Assembly (NCBI GenBank): GCA_003134045.1
Contig: PLAH01000185.1
Coordinates: 1-45,721 of the forward strand
Direction: 5' to 3'
Source: Gammaproteobacteria bacterium
Lineage (GTDB): Bacteria; Pseudomonadota; Gammaproteobacteria; Steroidobacterales; Steroidobacteraceae
DNA: 45,721 bases
Shown here: one piece after another, positions 1 to 8,722 of the stretch
How positions within the stretch are numbered: position 1 is the stretch's first letter
Layout: each line of letters starts with the position of its first letter
Notes under the pieces: generated by a model
The model's input: the letters and a program-made list of their open reading frames with translations, nothing else
Database searches by the model: none
What the model was told of the DNA's origin: nothing
Translations under genes and position numbers: made by a program

Positions 1-253
<253 letters not shown>

Positions 254-409
254 ATAACACCCAAGCGATTTGCCCTAACGTGCAACATCGTATTGGGAGA
301 GATCGATTGATCTCGACTGCGACAGATCTTGGATTAATCCCCAAGGGTCGAAACAAATTGTCCGAATTCGTGGTGGGGCTAGACATGACTAGCCCCTCTG
401 CAACCGTTT
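254..409 (+). other. 23S-5S internal transcribed spacer
   Basis: About 155 nt between the two rRNAs, with no tRNA. Two perfect hairpins are visible: GAGATC/GATCTC with a 4-nt loop at 299-314, and GGGGCTAG/CTAGCCCC with a 6-nt loop at 375-396, the latter just before the 5S gene. Such stems are typical of precursor processing regions. That role is inferred from position, not from a recognised cleavage site. Confidence 0.7.
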
Positions 410-410
410 T

Positions 411-528
411 GCCTGGCGGCCATAGCGAGTGGGAACCACCCGATCCCTTTTCGAACTCGGAAGTGAAAACGCTCTGCGCCGATGCTAGTGTCGACTTTGT
501 CGATGTGAAAGTAGGTCACTGCCAGGCT
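411..528 (+). rRNA. rrf: 5S ribosomal RNA
   Basis: The 5' GCCTGGCGGCCATAGCGAG and 3' GCCAGGCT ends pair as the terminal helix of 5S rRNA. In between are the conserved GGAACCACCCGATCCC and CGAACTCGGAAGTGAAA elements (loops B and C). The length of ~118 nt is normal. It is co-oriented with the 23S end, so this is the tail of an rRNA operon. Ends are accurate to one or two bases. Confidence 0.96.
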
Positions 529-564
529 CTTAATTTGATGCCTTTTGATCAAGATGAAAAAGGT

Positions 565-598
565 AACCCTCATCGGCGAAAGCTGATGGGGGTTTTTT
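565..598 (+). terminator. Intrinsic terminator of the rRNA operon
   Basis: An 11-bp stem (CCCTCATCGGC pairing with GCTGATGGGGG, with G-U pairs) closes on a GAAA tetraloop and is followed directly by TTTTTTC. It sits ~37 nt after 5S. This is a textbook Rho-independent terminator and separates the rRNA operon from the next transcription unit. Confidence 0.93.
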
Positions 599-770
599 CG
601 TTTCTGCGCCCTCGAGCGACGATCTTACTCATGGCGGGAGCAGGCTGGCTTGCATCCCACTTTCAGCCTAGCGACGCCGGTAGGATCCGCTGCGGATGTC
701 TTCGATAGGTCGGTTTTTTGGGGAATCCCCGCCAAGTTCGCTCAGCGCGGCGGTGAGCCCTGGGCTTCAT

Positions 771-796
771 TTAGATCAAATATCAGATATTAGATC
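771..796. promoter_or_regulatory. Predicted GntR-family operator, site 1
   Basis: The sequence begins TTAGATCAAATAT and ends GATATTAGATC. It matches the site at 3362-3387 at 23 of 26 positions. TTAGATCAAAT occurs twice here as a direct repeat, at 771-781 and 790-800. The AT-rich, imperfectly dyad-symmetric form (ATCAAAT followed by ATCAGAT) resembles FadR/FCD-type GntR operators. The second copy ends two bases before an extended -10 element, so a bound protein should block RNA polymerase. The regulator is inferred to be the GntR protein encoded at 2189-3001, which would then control its own unit. Confidence 0.72.
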
Positions 797-801
797 AAAT
801 G

Positions 802-810
802 TGCTAGGAT
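802..810 (+). promoter_or_regulatory. Extended -10 promoter element of the aminotransferase unit
   Basis: TGC followed by TAGGAT fits the extended -10 pattern TGn-TATAAT (4 of 6 in the hexamer). No good -35 is seen, as expected for an extended -10 promoter. It adjoins the operator-like site just upstream, which would make the promoter repressible. Transcription would begin near 817. Confidence 0.45.
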
Positions 811-889
811 CGCCCCGACACCGCAGAATTCAACGAGGCGCAGCCTGAATCACCAAACCACCCCCAGCGTCTCGGCCAAGCTCCGTGCC

Positions 890-2173
890 TTGACGGTCCG
901 AACATCCATCGAGGATCGCTACCGTAGAGCCACGCCCGGTTCCGCGGCGTTGATGGCGCATGCCGCGCGGGTGATGCCGGGCGGCAATACCCGGACGACC
1001 AGCTTTCACCCGCCTTATCCCGTGGTCATCGAGCGTGCCGATGGCGCCTGGCTCTGGGATGTGGACCAGCGTCGCTACCTGGACTTGTTCTGCAACGGGT
1101 TGAGTCTCATACACGGCAACAATTACGCTCCCGCGCGCGAAGCCATGCAGGCAGCCATTCAACGGGGAACTGCTTGGGCCGGTGCGTCTCATCCGCAAAT
1201 TGCCTTTGCCGAATCGCTGCAGGATCGGATCAGGGCGATGCAACTCGTGCGCTTCACGAACTCCGGTTCCGAAGCGGGCATGCTGGCCGTCAAGGCGGCC
1301 CGGCACGTGACGGGCCGCCCCTACATCGTGAAATCCATTGGCGCCTATCACGGCAGTTACCCCGATCTCGAAGCCGGGCTCTACGGGCAGGGTGACGTCG
1401 AGGGTCGCGCGTTGGTCGCGCCCTTCAACGATCTCGCGAGTTTCGAACGGGTCATGGCATTGCACGGCCCAAAGGTGGCCGCGATCGTCATCGAGCCGGT
1501 GCTGGTGACGGGTCGCGTGGTGCCGCCGGCACCGAATTTTCTTTCCGATCTCCAGTCGTTGGCGAGGCGCCATGGGGCGCTCACCATCCTCGATGACTGT
1601 CTCATGCTGAGATTGGCCGTCGGAGGATCTGCCGAATATTTTTCGCTGACCCCCGACCTCGTGGTGCTCGGTAAATTTCTGGGCGGCGGCACCCCCTTGG
1701 GGGTGTTCGGCGGCTCACGGGAGATCATGAGGATTTTCGACCCGACGCAGCGAGGTTGCGTTTTTCACGGCGGCTCGTTCAACGGCAACCCCGTCGGTTG
1801 CAGCGCTGGGATCGTGACGCTGCGCGACCTGACCGTTGACCGTATAGCAGCGATGGACGCCGCGGGCCTCGTCATCCGTCGCGCCCTTGCGGAGCATGCA
1901 GCCGAGCTGGGCCTGGATGTCGTCATTTCCGGAATCGGTTCGGTGGCGGGGATCGCTTTCGCCGCCGATCCCATGCGTCATGAAGACGATCCCTCGGCTC
2001 TCGGCGTTGCCGCATTGTTTCATCTGGCCTGTTTGAGCGAGGGTATTCTCATCGGGCCGGGCGGTATCATGAGCTTGTCGACGGCACATAATTCCGAGGC
2101 CCTCGCGCATGCGACCGCAGGGCTGTCCGCGGCGCTCGAAAAGGTAGCGGAACTGCTGGCGTCCCTGGATTAG
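890..2173 (+). CDS. Class III aminotransferase, glutamate-1-semialdehyde aminomutase-like
   Basis: A PLP enzyme of fold type I, 427 aa from the TTG at 890. Seen: the MPGG-NTR entry motif (29-35), NSGSEA (124-129), YHG (153-155), the PLP-ring Asp in LDDC (Asp235) and the Schiff-base Lys in LGKFLGGG (Lys262). The family transfers amino groups of omega- or beta-amino acids, or isomerises glutamate semialdehyde. The normal DEV motif reads DDC here. The genuine hemL of heme synthesis is unlikely given the context beside a GntR regulator and a hydantoinase operon. The start is uncertain: TTG 890 has no ribosome binding site, while an in-frame CTG at 845 has CGAGG seven bases upstream and would add 15 residues. 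Inferred role: transamination of the ring-opened product made by HyuA/HyuB. Confidence 0.85.
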   Translation: MTVRTSIEDRYRRATPGSAALMAHAARVMPGGNTRTTSFHPPYPVVIERADGAWLWDVDQRRYLDLFCNGLSLIHGNNYAPAREAMQAAIQRGTAWAGASHPQIAFAESLQDRIRAMQLVRFTNSGSEAGMLAVKAARHVTGRPYIVKSIGAYHGSYPDLEAGLYGQGDVEGRALVAPFNDLASFERVMALHGPKVAAIVIEPVLVTGRVVPPAPNFLSDLQSLARRHGALTILDDCLMLRLAVGGSAEYFSLTPDLVVLGKFLGGGTPLGVFGGSREIMRIFDPTQRGCVFHGGSFNGNPVGCSAGIVTLRDLTVDRIAAMDAAGLVIRRALAEHAAELGLDVVISGIGSVAGIAFAADPMRHEDDPSALGVAALFHLACLSEGILIGPGGIMSLSTAHNSEALAHATAGLSAALEKVAELLASLD

Positions 2174-2188
2174 GCCGGCGGAAGTGAT

Positions 2189-3001
2189 ATGTTCTTCGGC
2201 TGGAACGGAACCGGGAACACGCTTACGGGTCTCGTCGGAAAAATGCGCGAAAAAACCAAAGAAGCGGCCTCGAACCTGCCCTCCCGCGCTACGGAGTCGG
2301 CGATGCCCTCGGGCTCGCGAGCCCGCCCTGCAGCGGGAGGAAACGCCAACACCCGGGCCTATCTTCTACTCAAACAAGCCGTTTTCTCGGGCCGGTTCGG
2401 GCCGTCGCAGACCATCACATTGCGCATGGTGACCGAATTCGCGGGGGTCGGAGAGATGCCGGCACGTGAGGCACTGAAGCGCCTGATCTCCGAAGGGGCA
2501 TTCGAAGCCATGCCCAATCGCTCGGCGCGTGTACCGGTTCTGGCTCGGGAGGAGATCGCGCAGCTGTGCGAATTGCGTGTTCTTCTCGAATCGAAGGCCG
2601 CGTTTCTGGCGGCTCAAAATATCGATCTCCACCAGATCGAGCAGCTGCGTCGCATGCATGAAGGAATGATTCTCTGCGCCGCCAACGGCGATCTGCAAGA
2701 GTACAAAAAGCTCAACATGGCTTTTCACTTCGAGATATATCGCATCGCGGGCAACAAGCCGCTCGCGGATCTGATCGAAGCGCTATGGCTGCGGATGGCG
2801 CCGTTCATTTCACGCACCATCAGTTGGGTGAAAACAGTTCCAGGCCGCTTCGATGAAGTGGCGACCCAGCGCCATGGCGAACTCCTCAGCGCGTTCCAAA
2901 CGCGCAACGCCGAAGCCGCGCATCTCGCCATGGAACTGGATCTGTCCGACATTCATGAAACCGAAGGCTACTGGGATAGCATCGCCGCAGCCCCAAAATA
3001 G
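2189..3001 (+). CDS. GntR-family transcriptional regulator with FCD domain
   Basis: A 270-aa DNA-binding repressor candidate, 15 bp after the aminotransferase and probably co-transcribed with it. The winged helix-turn-helix spans about residues 54-118 (TLRMVTEFAGVGEMPAREAL recognition region, then a PNRSARV wing). The FCD effector domain spans about 125-255. In FCD proteins Asp and three His usually bind a metal. Here the aligned positions look like Asn176, His180, His229 and Asp251, so two ligands are changed and metal or effector binding may be atypical. The first ~50 residues are low-complexity and unlike the family; ATG 2189 has GGCGGAAG upstream, but ATG 2243 is an alternative. The two similar AT-rich dyads at 771 and 3362 are its likely operators. 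Confidence 0.9.
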   Translation: MFFGWNGTGNTLTGLVGKMREKTKEAASNLPSRATESAMPSGSRARPAAGGNANTRAYLLLKQAVFSGRFGPSQTITLRMVTEFAGVGEMPAREALKRLISEGAFEAMPNRSARVPVLAREEIAQLCELRVLLESKAAFLAAQNIDLHQIEQLRRMHEGMILCAANGDLQEYKKLNMAFHFEIYRIAGNKPLADLIEALWLRMAPFISRTISWVKTVPGRFDEVATQRHGELLSAFQTRNAEAAHLAMELDLSDIHETEGYWDSIAAAPK

Positions 3002-3355
3002 TCGCCTGTCCTAGAGGTCTCAGCCTAGACGTCTCAGCCCGGACATCTCAGCACCGGCGATGGAATCAGGCAGCCGATGGAGGGAGAAGGACCGGGCGCC
3101 GTACAAAATTGTCTGGCTGTTGGAGTACGGCGGCCCGTAATGCTGACCGGTGCGATGCCATATGCCATAACGGCTCAAGTTCAGCGCCGAGGCCTGGTTA
3201 CTCTGCACCATTGTGCATCACGGAAGGTCTCATGGCGCTTCAGACTGGTTCAGCCCCTTCTCGGTGCGCGCCCTGTCAACGGCCGAATTTACCAGTAAGT
3301 CGATATAAACCAATGCCTTAAGTTTTCACTGGTCGATTGGCATCATATTTGCTTC
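3002..3355. other. Non-coding gap before the TonB receptor
   Basis: No convincing gene. A short tandem repeat begins it: GTCTCAGCCTAGAC at 3017-3030, GTCTCAGCCCGGAC at 3031-3044, then a decayed third copy starting ATCTCAGC. Short ORFs across it lack ribosome binding sites and family features. The right end becomes AT-rich towards the promoter. It may hold a longer 5' leader or a decayed sequence; I cannot tell which. Confidence 0.5.
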
Positions 3356-3361
3356 TATAAA
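3356..3361 (+). promoter_or_regulatory. -10-like element of the TonB receptor operon
   Basis: TATAAA matches the -10 consensus at 5 of 6 positions and directly abuts the operator-like dyad at 3362. No convincing -35 lies 16-18 bp upstream. Transcription would start inside the operator, a layout suited to repression. The leader to the receptor start would be ~65 nt. Confidence 0.4.
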
Positions 3362-3387
3362 TTAGATCAAATATTTGATATTTGATC
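3362..3387. promoter_or_regulatory. Predicted GntR-family operator, site 2
   Basis: The best form of the motif. GATCAAAT (3365-3372) and ATTTGATC (3380-3387) form a perfect inverted repeat around a 7-bp centre, and an overlapping 14-bp perfect palindrome ATCAAATATTTGAT lies at 3366-3379. It differs from site 1 at only three of 26 positions. It sits between a TATAAA element and the receptor gene. This ties the receptor/transporter/hydantoinase operon to the same regulator as the aminotransferase unit. The sequence identity is observed; the regulator assignment is inferred. Confidence 0.75.
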
Positions 3388-3431
3388 CAAATTATCCATT
3401 AGCTGATCGCCGTATCTCGCAGGGGGATTCC

Positions 3432-5711
3432 ATGTCACAAACTACTCACGCCCAAGCCCAGCCGGGGCGGCTTCGGATACCGCTGGTTCTCCTCCTCTGC
3501 GGATGGGCGCTGCCGGCATTAGCCGATGAGTTGAAGGATACGGGGGCCGGCCTCGAGGAGATCACCGTGACGGCCCAGCGCCGGACCGAAAGCCTCCAAG
3601 TGGTGCCGATTTCGATCAGTGCCATCACGGGCGACTCACTCGACAATTTGGGGATCAAACGCTTCAGTGAGTACGCCAGCATGGTTCCCAATCTCTCGGT
3701 GGGAAGCGGTGCGGGCTCCGGGGGAGCGGGCACCGGATTCGGTGTGTCGACAACGAAGACCATCACCATCCGAGGTGTGTTCGGCGACAACACGACGGGC
3801 GTCTACCTGGACGACAGCCCTGTGCCGCCATCCATGGATCCGCGCCTGCTCGAGTTGGATCGAGTGGAAGTGCTTCGCGGTCCGCAAGGGACGCTTTTTG
3901 GCGCAGGCTCCATGGGGGGCACCGTACGCTATGTGGCGCGCGATGCGTCGACCGATCGAGCCTCCGGCAAGGTCGAGGCGGAAGGATCCTATGTGGATCG
4001 CGGCGGCGGCGGGTATTCCGTCAACGCCACGCTCAACGTTCCGCTGGTGGCGGACAATGTCGCACTGCGGGTCAGTGCTCTCAGCGCGTTCGACCCCGGC
4101 CTGTTCACGCGGACCTGGGGCGGACCGCTCGATCCTCGCTCTCCCATTCTGCCGTTTCCGCCGGGTGGCGCGCCCGTCGGAGAGAAAAAGCATGTGGGTG
4201 ACGAGCAGGACACCGGAGTGATGGCCTCCCTGCACCTCACTCCCGAGGTCGTGCCGGGCCTCACGGTTACGCCGCTGTTCATCTACCAGAAGTCTTCGAG
4301 CAACGGCTACCCGCTGGCCGACTACACGGCAAACAATTTCGCACAGACTCGTCCGCTCGACGTGCCTGAGGCGGTGGGCGACACGTGGAATTTCGAAAGC
4401 CTGACCGTCAAGCAGGAGCTGGGCTTCGGCCGCTTCATCGTCCTGGGAAATCATTTCTATCGGGACGGCTACGATCTCGAGGACACGACCGACGCCAATG
4501 CCGTGGTGTTCTGGGGCCTGCCGTACTATGTTCCCGCGCCCATCGTCGATCATCTGTACTTCCGGGATTGGACGGGCGAGGCGCGCTTCGAATCGACGTT
4601 CCAAGGGCCGGTGCAATTCGTGAGCGGTGTGTATTGGTCGCAGGAGGATCGTTTCTACCACCAGTATTACAATGCGCCCGGGTTCAACGTAGCCACGGGC
4701 GGCGTTTACGGCACGGACCTGACATTCCTGCAAAACACGCCCAACGCCGACCGCCAGCGCGCGGCTTACGCGGACGTGACCTATCAAGCGACGCGCGCGC
4801 TGGAGTTCTCCGCCGGAGTGCGCCTAGCGCACCTGGAACACGACGGAACCTATGTCGCGAGCGGCCCCTTGAACGGTGGGGTGTCCTCCGACTATGCCGC
4901 CCACTCGGAGAACGACAAGGCCCCCCGATTTACCGGCAAGTATCAGCTCTCCGCCGATCACATGGTCTACGCATCCGCCGCGAAGGGCTTCAGAATCGGC
5001 GGAACGAACCCCTATGTGCCGCCGCAATGCGGTCCGGCCCTGGCATCGCTCGGCATCACCAACGGCAATGAATTCAAGTCGGATTCGCTCTGGAGCTATG
5101 AGCTCGGGCTCAAGAGCTCGTGGATGGATGGCCGGATCAAGACCCGGGTCGCGGTTTACGACATCGAGTGGAAGAATACGCAACATACGGTGGTGCTGCC
5201 CTGCGAGTGGAGCATCGTGGCCAATGTCGGTTCGACGAGCAGCAGGGGCTTCGAATTGGAAATCGACGCCGCTCCGATCGAGCATCTCACGGTGAACGTT
5301 TCCACGGGCTACGAAGACGCGAAAGTCACGCAGGCGTCGCAAGAGTCTGACACCATCGAAGGCCAGCCGTTGCAGAACACGCCACGATGGACCGCCGCGA
5401 CGACCCTCCAGTATTCCATTCCATTGGGAGAGCGCACAGGGTTCGTCATGGGTCAATATACGTATACCGACTCCAGGGTTAGCTACAACGATTCGCCGAC
5501 GGGGCTGTCGTTGCCGGCGTACAGCCTCGTCAACCTCCGGGCGGGCTTCAACCAAGGGCCCTGGCAGGCGGCGCTGTTCGTGAAGAACCTTTTCAATACG
5601 CTCGGAGTGACGGGAGATCTGCTGCCCGACGGCGCCCAGCTGCCGGACAGGCCGCGCTTGTTCGTCACCCGGCCGCGCACCATCGGCATCCAGATCCGCC
5701 GCGACTTCTGA
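3432..5711 (+). CDS. TonB-dependent outer-membrane receptor
   Basis: A 759-aa beta-barrel transporter that uses TonB energy to import a ligand too large or too scarce for porins. Seen: a signal peptide with hydrophobic core near residues 16-31 ending ALPALA, a TonB-box-like segment EEITVTAQRR (42-51), a plug domain with PISISAITGDSL and VEVLRGPQGTLFGAGSMGG, a long barrel, and a C-terminal Phe (RRDF) as used for barrel insertion. ATG 3432 is chosen because AGGGGG lies five bases upstream; the in-frame codon at 3375 overlaps the operator. It is the first gene of the unit running to 14169. The ligand cannot be read from sequence; context suggests the substrate of the HyuA/HyuB enzyme. Confidence 0.93.
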   Translation: MSQTTHAQAQPGRLRIPLVLLLCGWALPALADELKDTGAGLEEITVTAQRRTESLQVVPISISAITGDSLDNLGIKRFSEYASMVPNLSVGSGAGSGGAGTGFGVSTTKTITIRGVFGDNTTGVYLDDSPVPPSMDPRLLELDRVEVLRGPQGTLFGAGSMGGTVRYVARDASTDRASGKVEAEGSYVDRGGGGYSVNATLNVPLVADNVALRVSALSAFDPGLFTRTWGGPLDPRSPILPFPPGGAPVGEKKHVGDEQDTGVMASLHLTPEVVPGLTVTPLFIYQKSSSNGYPLADYTANNFAQTRPLDVPEAVGDTWNFESLTVKQELGFGRFIVLGNHFYRDGYDLEDTTDANAVVFWGLPYYVPAPIVDHLYFRDWTGEARFESTFQGPVQFVSGVYWSQEDRFYHQYYNAPGFNVATGGVYGTDLTFLQNTPNADRQRAAYADVTYQATRALEFSAGVRLAHLEHDGTYVASGPLNGGVSSDYAAHSENDKAPRFTGKYQLSADHMVYASAAKGFRIGGTNPYVPPQCGPALASLGITNGNEFKSDSLWSYELGLKSSWMDGRIKTRVAVYDIEWKNTQHTVVLPCEWSIVANVGSTSSRGFELEIDAAPIEHLTVNVSTGYEDAKVTQASQESDTIEGQPLQNTPRWTAATTLQYSIPLGERTGFVMGQYTYTDSRVSYNDSPTGLSLPAYSLVNLRAGFNQGPWQAALFVKNLFNTLGVTGDLLPDGAQLPDRPRLFVTRPRTIGIQIRRDF

Positions 5712-5723
5712 CGGAGACAGATC

Positions 5724-7505
5724 ATGACTACGGAATCTCGGTCGGATTTCGATCCGATCCTCCTGGCGGTGCTTTCCAGCCGCATCCAGTCGATCATCCG
5801 CGAGATGACCAACACCGTGATGAAGGCCAGCCGCTCCAGCGTCATCAAGAACGGCCGGGACATGTCCTGCGGCATCCTGACCTTCGACAGCCGGCTCATC
5901 TGCGTCGAGGAGGCCCTGCCGATCCACGTCACCGCGCTGGAACTGACCACCAGACCGATCGTCGAGCTGTTCGACGACATCGAGGAGGGCGATGCCTTCT
6001 TGAACAACAGCCCGTATTTCGGAGGAACGCATCACGCGGATCTCACCGTCTGCGTTCCCGTTTACTTCGACGGCGAGCCGCTGTTTTGGACGCTGTCGCG
6101 TTCACATCACGCAGACATCGGCGCGCCCGAGCCGACCACCTATCTGCCGTATGCGAAGAACATTTATCAGGAAGGGGTCCACTTCCCCTGCGTGCGCGTT
6201 CAACAGGACTATAAGGACAAGGCCGATATCATTCGTATCGCACGGCAGAAGATACGGGTCAGCAACATTTTCTACGGCGACTACCAGGCGCAGGTTGGGG
6301 CCTGTCGGACCGGCGAGCGGCGGTTGAAGGAACTCGTGGAAAAATACGGTCCCGACACGGTGAGAACGTTCATCGAGGCCTGGATGGATTACGGCGAGCG
6401 GCGAGCGATCGCGGCGATCCGCAAGCTCCCGTCGGGAACCTACACATATGCCGTCCGCCACGATCCGGTTCCGGGCGTGGCCGATGAGGGAATTCCGATC
6501 AAAGCCGTAGTCACCGTCGATTCCGATCTCGGCTTGGTCACGGTCGATGCGCGGGACAATCCGAATATGGTCGAAGGCGGCTTAAACTTGTCGGAAGCCT
6601 GCGCGATCGCGGCATGCCGGATCGGCGTCTTCTACAACGTCGATCCGGAAATGCCCCACAATCATGGCAGTGCCAGCCGTATCGTGCCGCTGTTGAGAGA
6701 TGGCTGCGTCGTGGGGCGCCCGATTTACCCGGCCGGCACATCGGTCGCCACCAGCAACTGCATGGAACGTCTCGCCAATGCCGTGCAGTGCTCATTCAGC
6801 GAAATGGGAGCGCCTCACGGCATGGCCGAAGGCGGCGGCAACTTTTCGGCGGCGCTGGGTGTGGTGTCGGGCAATGACAGCCGCCACGGTGAGCCGGTCT
6901 CCTACATCACCCAATTCATCATGGCCCTTTCGGGCGGCCCCGGCCTGTCGGGTTATGACGGGTGGCTCACCTACGAGGCCTCCTCGGGCAACGGCATCAT
7001 GGTTTGCGACTCGGTCGAAGTAAACGAAGCCATGTATCCCATCGTGTTCGGAGAGCGTCGCATCGCGATCGACACCTTAGGTCCCGGCCAGTGGTGCGGA
7101 GCTCCCGCCACCGCGGGCACGTATCGCTCGCTCGACGGCGACATTCTGGTCTATTACTGCGGCGACGGCGGCACCTTCCCGGCCGGGGGCGTTCTTGGCG
7201 GCGGCGCCGGTGCGACCAGCGGCACCTGGAAACGATCGGCCACGAACGGTTTGGAGCGGCTTCCCGACTTTCACAACGAGGTTTTCACCACCGATCAGGA
7301 AGTGGTCTATCGCAGCTGTGCGGGCGGCGGCTACGGCGATCCGAGAGACCGCGAAGCCGCACTGGTATGCACGGATGTCAACCGGTCTTGGGTCAGCCGG
7401 GAGAATGCCGCCGCGATATTTGGCGTCGCGGTCACCCTCGCGTCGAACGGCATCGACTACGTGGTCGATGCGGTTCGAACCGCCGAATTGCGGCGAAGCA
7501 CGTGA
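5724..7505 (+). CDS. Hydantoinase B/oxoprolinase-family protein (HyuB-like)
   Basis: 593 aa, the catalytic partner subunit of ATP-dependent cyclic-amide hydrolases (hydantoinase, 5-oxoprolinase, caprolactamase families). Seen: start motif DPILLAVLSSRIQSIIREM, GGTHHADLTV (about 100-109), SRSHHADIGAPEP with conserved His and Asp (about 124-136), DYQAQVGACRTGERRL (about 185-200), and the C-terminal signature CAGGGYGDPRDRE followed by a D...AA..FGV tail. All are typical of full-length HyuB. It lies 12 bp after the receptor and overlaps the next gene by 4 bp. Its partner HyuA is encoded five genes downstream, an unusual split. The substrate is unknown; acetone carboxylase is unlikely because no gamma subunit is present. 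Confidence 0.9.
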   Translation: MTTESRSDFDPILLAVLSSRIQSIIREMTNTVMKASRSSVIKNGRDMSCGILTFDSRLICVEEALPIHVTALELTTRPIVELFDDIEEGDAFLNNSPYFGGTHHADLTVCVPVYFDGEPLFWTLSRSHHADIGAPEPTTYLPYAKNIYQEGVHFPCVRVQQDYKDKADIIRIARQKIRVSNIFYGDYQAQVGACRTGERRLKELVEKYGPDTVRTFIEAWMDYGERRAIAAIRKLPSGTYTYAVRHDPVPGVADEGIPIKAVVTVDSDLGLVTVDARDNPNMVEGGLNLSEACAIAACRIGVFYNVDPEMPHNHGSASRIVPLLRDGCVVGRPIYPAGTSVATSNCMERLANAVQCSFSEMGAPHGMAEGGGNFSAALGVVSGNDSRHGEPVSYITQFIMALSGGPGLSGYDGWLTYEASSGNGIMVCDSVEVNEAMYPIVFGERRIAIDTLGPGQWCGAPATAGTYRSLDGDILVYYCGDGGTFPAGGVLGGGAGATSGTWKRSATNGLERLPDFHNEVFTTDQEVVYRSCAGGGYGDPRDREAALVCTDVNRSWVSRENAAAIFGVAVTLASNGIDYVVDAVRTAELRRST

Positions 7506-8698
7506 AAGCGGGTCTTCGGCCTACATTTCCCGCGCGGCTGCTCGCGTTGGCGTTGACGTTGGTAAGCGCCGCCGCGCCGCGCGCAGACGCCGAAACCGCC
7601 GCTCCGATCATCGTCGGCGCCGCGGTTGCTCTCAGCGGTCCATTGGCCCCCTACGACGACGGTCCCTACAAGGCGATGCAACTCGCGATAGAGAGCATCA
7701 ATGCCAAAGGCGGAGTGCTTGGTCGGCCTTTGAGGCTGGTGAGTTCCGATACGAAATCGGATATCTCCTACGGTGCGACCGCGGCTCAGAACGTGATCGA
7801 CAAGGGCGCCTCCGTCGTGGTCGTGACTTGCGACTACGATTACGGGAGCGCGGCGGCGAACATCGCGAATTCCAAGAGCCTGGTCACTTTTGCGAGCTGC
7901 GCCGGCGATCCGAAATTCGGACCGGACGGGATTGGGCCTTATGCCTACACCATGGCGACGAGTTCCGTGGGTGAGGCCGCCTTGATGGCCGAGTGGGCAA
8001 ACTCGAAAGGTTTCAAGACGGCTTACATCCTGCTGGAGACCGACACGGCGTTCGACTCGTCGTTCGCCGAAGCGTTCAAGAAACGCTGGGTCGCCCTGCG
8101 CGGTGCGGACGCCTTGGTGGGCGAGGACACGTTCAGCGGCGAGGATCCGCAGATCTCCACTCAGATCACGCGCCTGAAATCGCTGCGCAGACAACCGGAC
8201 TTCGTGGTCGTTTCGGCGGCTCCGCCGCCCGGGGTGGGCGCGATCAAGCAGTTGCGCGCGGCGAACGTCAATGTGCCGCTCCTCGGCTCCGACTCTTGGG
8301 ACGGCGACTATTGGTTGAGCGGCGTACCGAAACTCGACAACATGTACTTCGTCACGTATGCCTCGATGTACGGTACGGATCCGCGTTCCGCTATGCGCAG
8401 CTTCTTCGAGACTTTCAAGACGAAGTTCGGCCGCCTGCCGACGCAGTCCAATGCGTTGACCGGCTATAGCGTGATCGAAGCTTGGGCGCGGGCGGTCGAA
8501 CGCGCAAAAAGCCTCGACGCCGACAAGGTGCGACGCATCCTCGATGCGTTCAAGGACGAGCCGCTGCTCGTCGGTCCGACGACCTTTACGCCGCGTGCCC
8601 ATATCAACGATGGGCGCGACATGGCGATCATGGAAGTCGAAGGCGGCAGACAAGGCAAGACCCTCGGCATCTTTGCCGCGCGCGAAGTTCCGAAGTAA
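7502..8698 (+). CDS. ABC transporter substrate-binding protein, branched-chain amino acid type
   Basis: 398 aa from GTG 7502, whose start overlaps the hyuB stop as GTGA. A signal peptide (LLALALTLVSAAAPRADA) precedes a type I periplasmic binding fold: IIVGAAVALSGPLAPYDDG, AMQLAIESINAKGGVLGRP and the LGSDSWDGDYW segment are characteristic of LivJ/LivK-type proteins (Peripla_BP_6). This family binds branched-chain amino acids but also amides, urea and aromatic acids, so the ligand is open. It supplies the adjacent LivGFHM-type transporter. The open frame continues far upstream of 7502, but that part is only a shadow of hyuB. Confidence 0.9.
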   Translation: MKAGLRPTFPARLLALALTLVSAAAPRADAETAAPIIVGAAVALSGPLAPYDDGPYKAMQLAIESINAKGGVLGRPLRLVSSDTKSDISYGATAAQNVIDKGASVVVVTCDYDYGSAAANIANSKSLVTFASCAGDPKFGPDGIGPYAYTMATSSVGEAALMAEWANSKGFKTAYILLETDTAFDSSFAEAFKKRWVALRGADALVGEDTFSGEDPQISTQITRLKSLRRQPDFVVVSAAPPPGVGAIKQLRAANVNVPLLGSDSWDGDYWLSGVPKLDNMYFVTYASMYGTDPRSAMRSFFETFKTKFGRLPTQSNALTGYSVIEAWARAVERAKSLDADKVRRILDAFKDEPLLVGPTTFTPRAHINDGRDMAIMEVEGGRQGKTLGIFAAREVPK

Positions 8699-8722
8699 AA
8701 CACCGCCTCCCGGGAAACACCC

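Noticed and set aside
280-708. Open frame of 142 codons across the rRNA spacer and 5S gene
   Set aside because: It overlaps the 5S rRNA and its terminator entirely and has no family features.
6962-7501. Long N-terminal extension of the ABC binding-protein frame
   Set aside because: It is the out-of-frame shadow of hyuB; a signal peptide starts at GTG 7502 with a 4-bp overlap.
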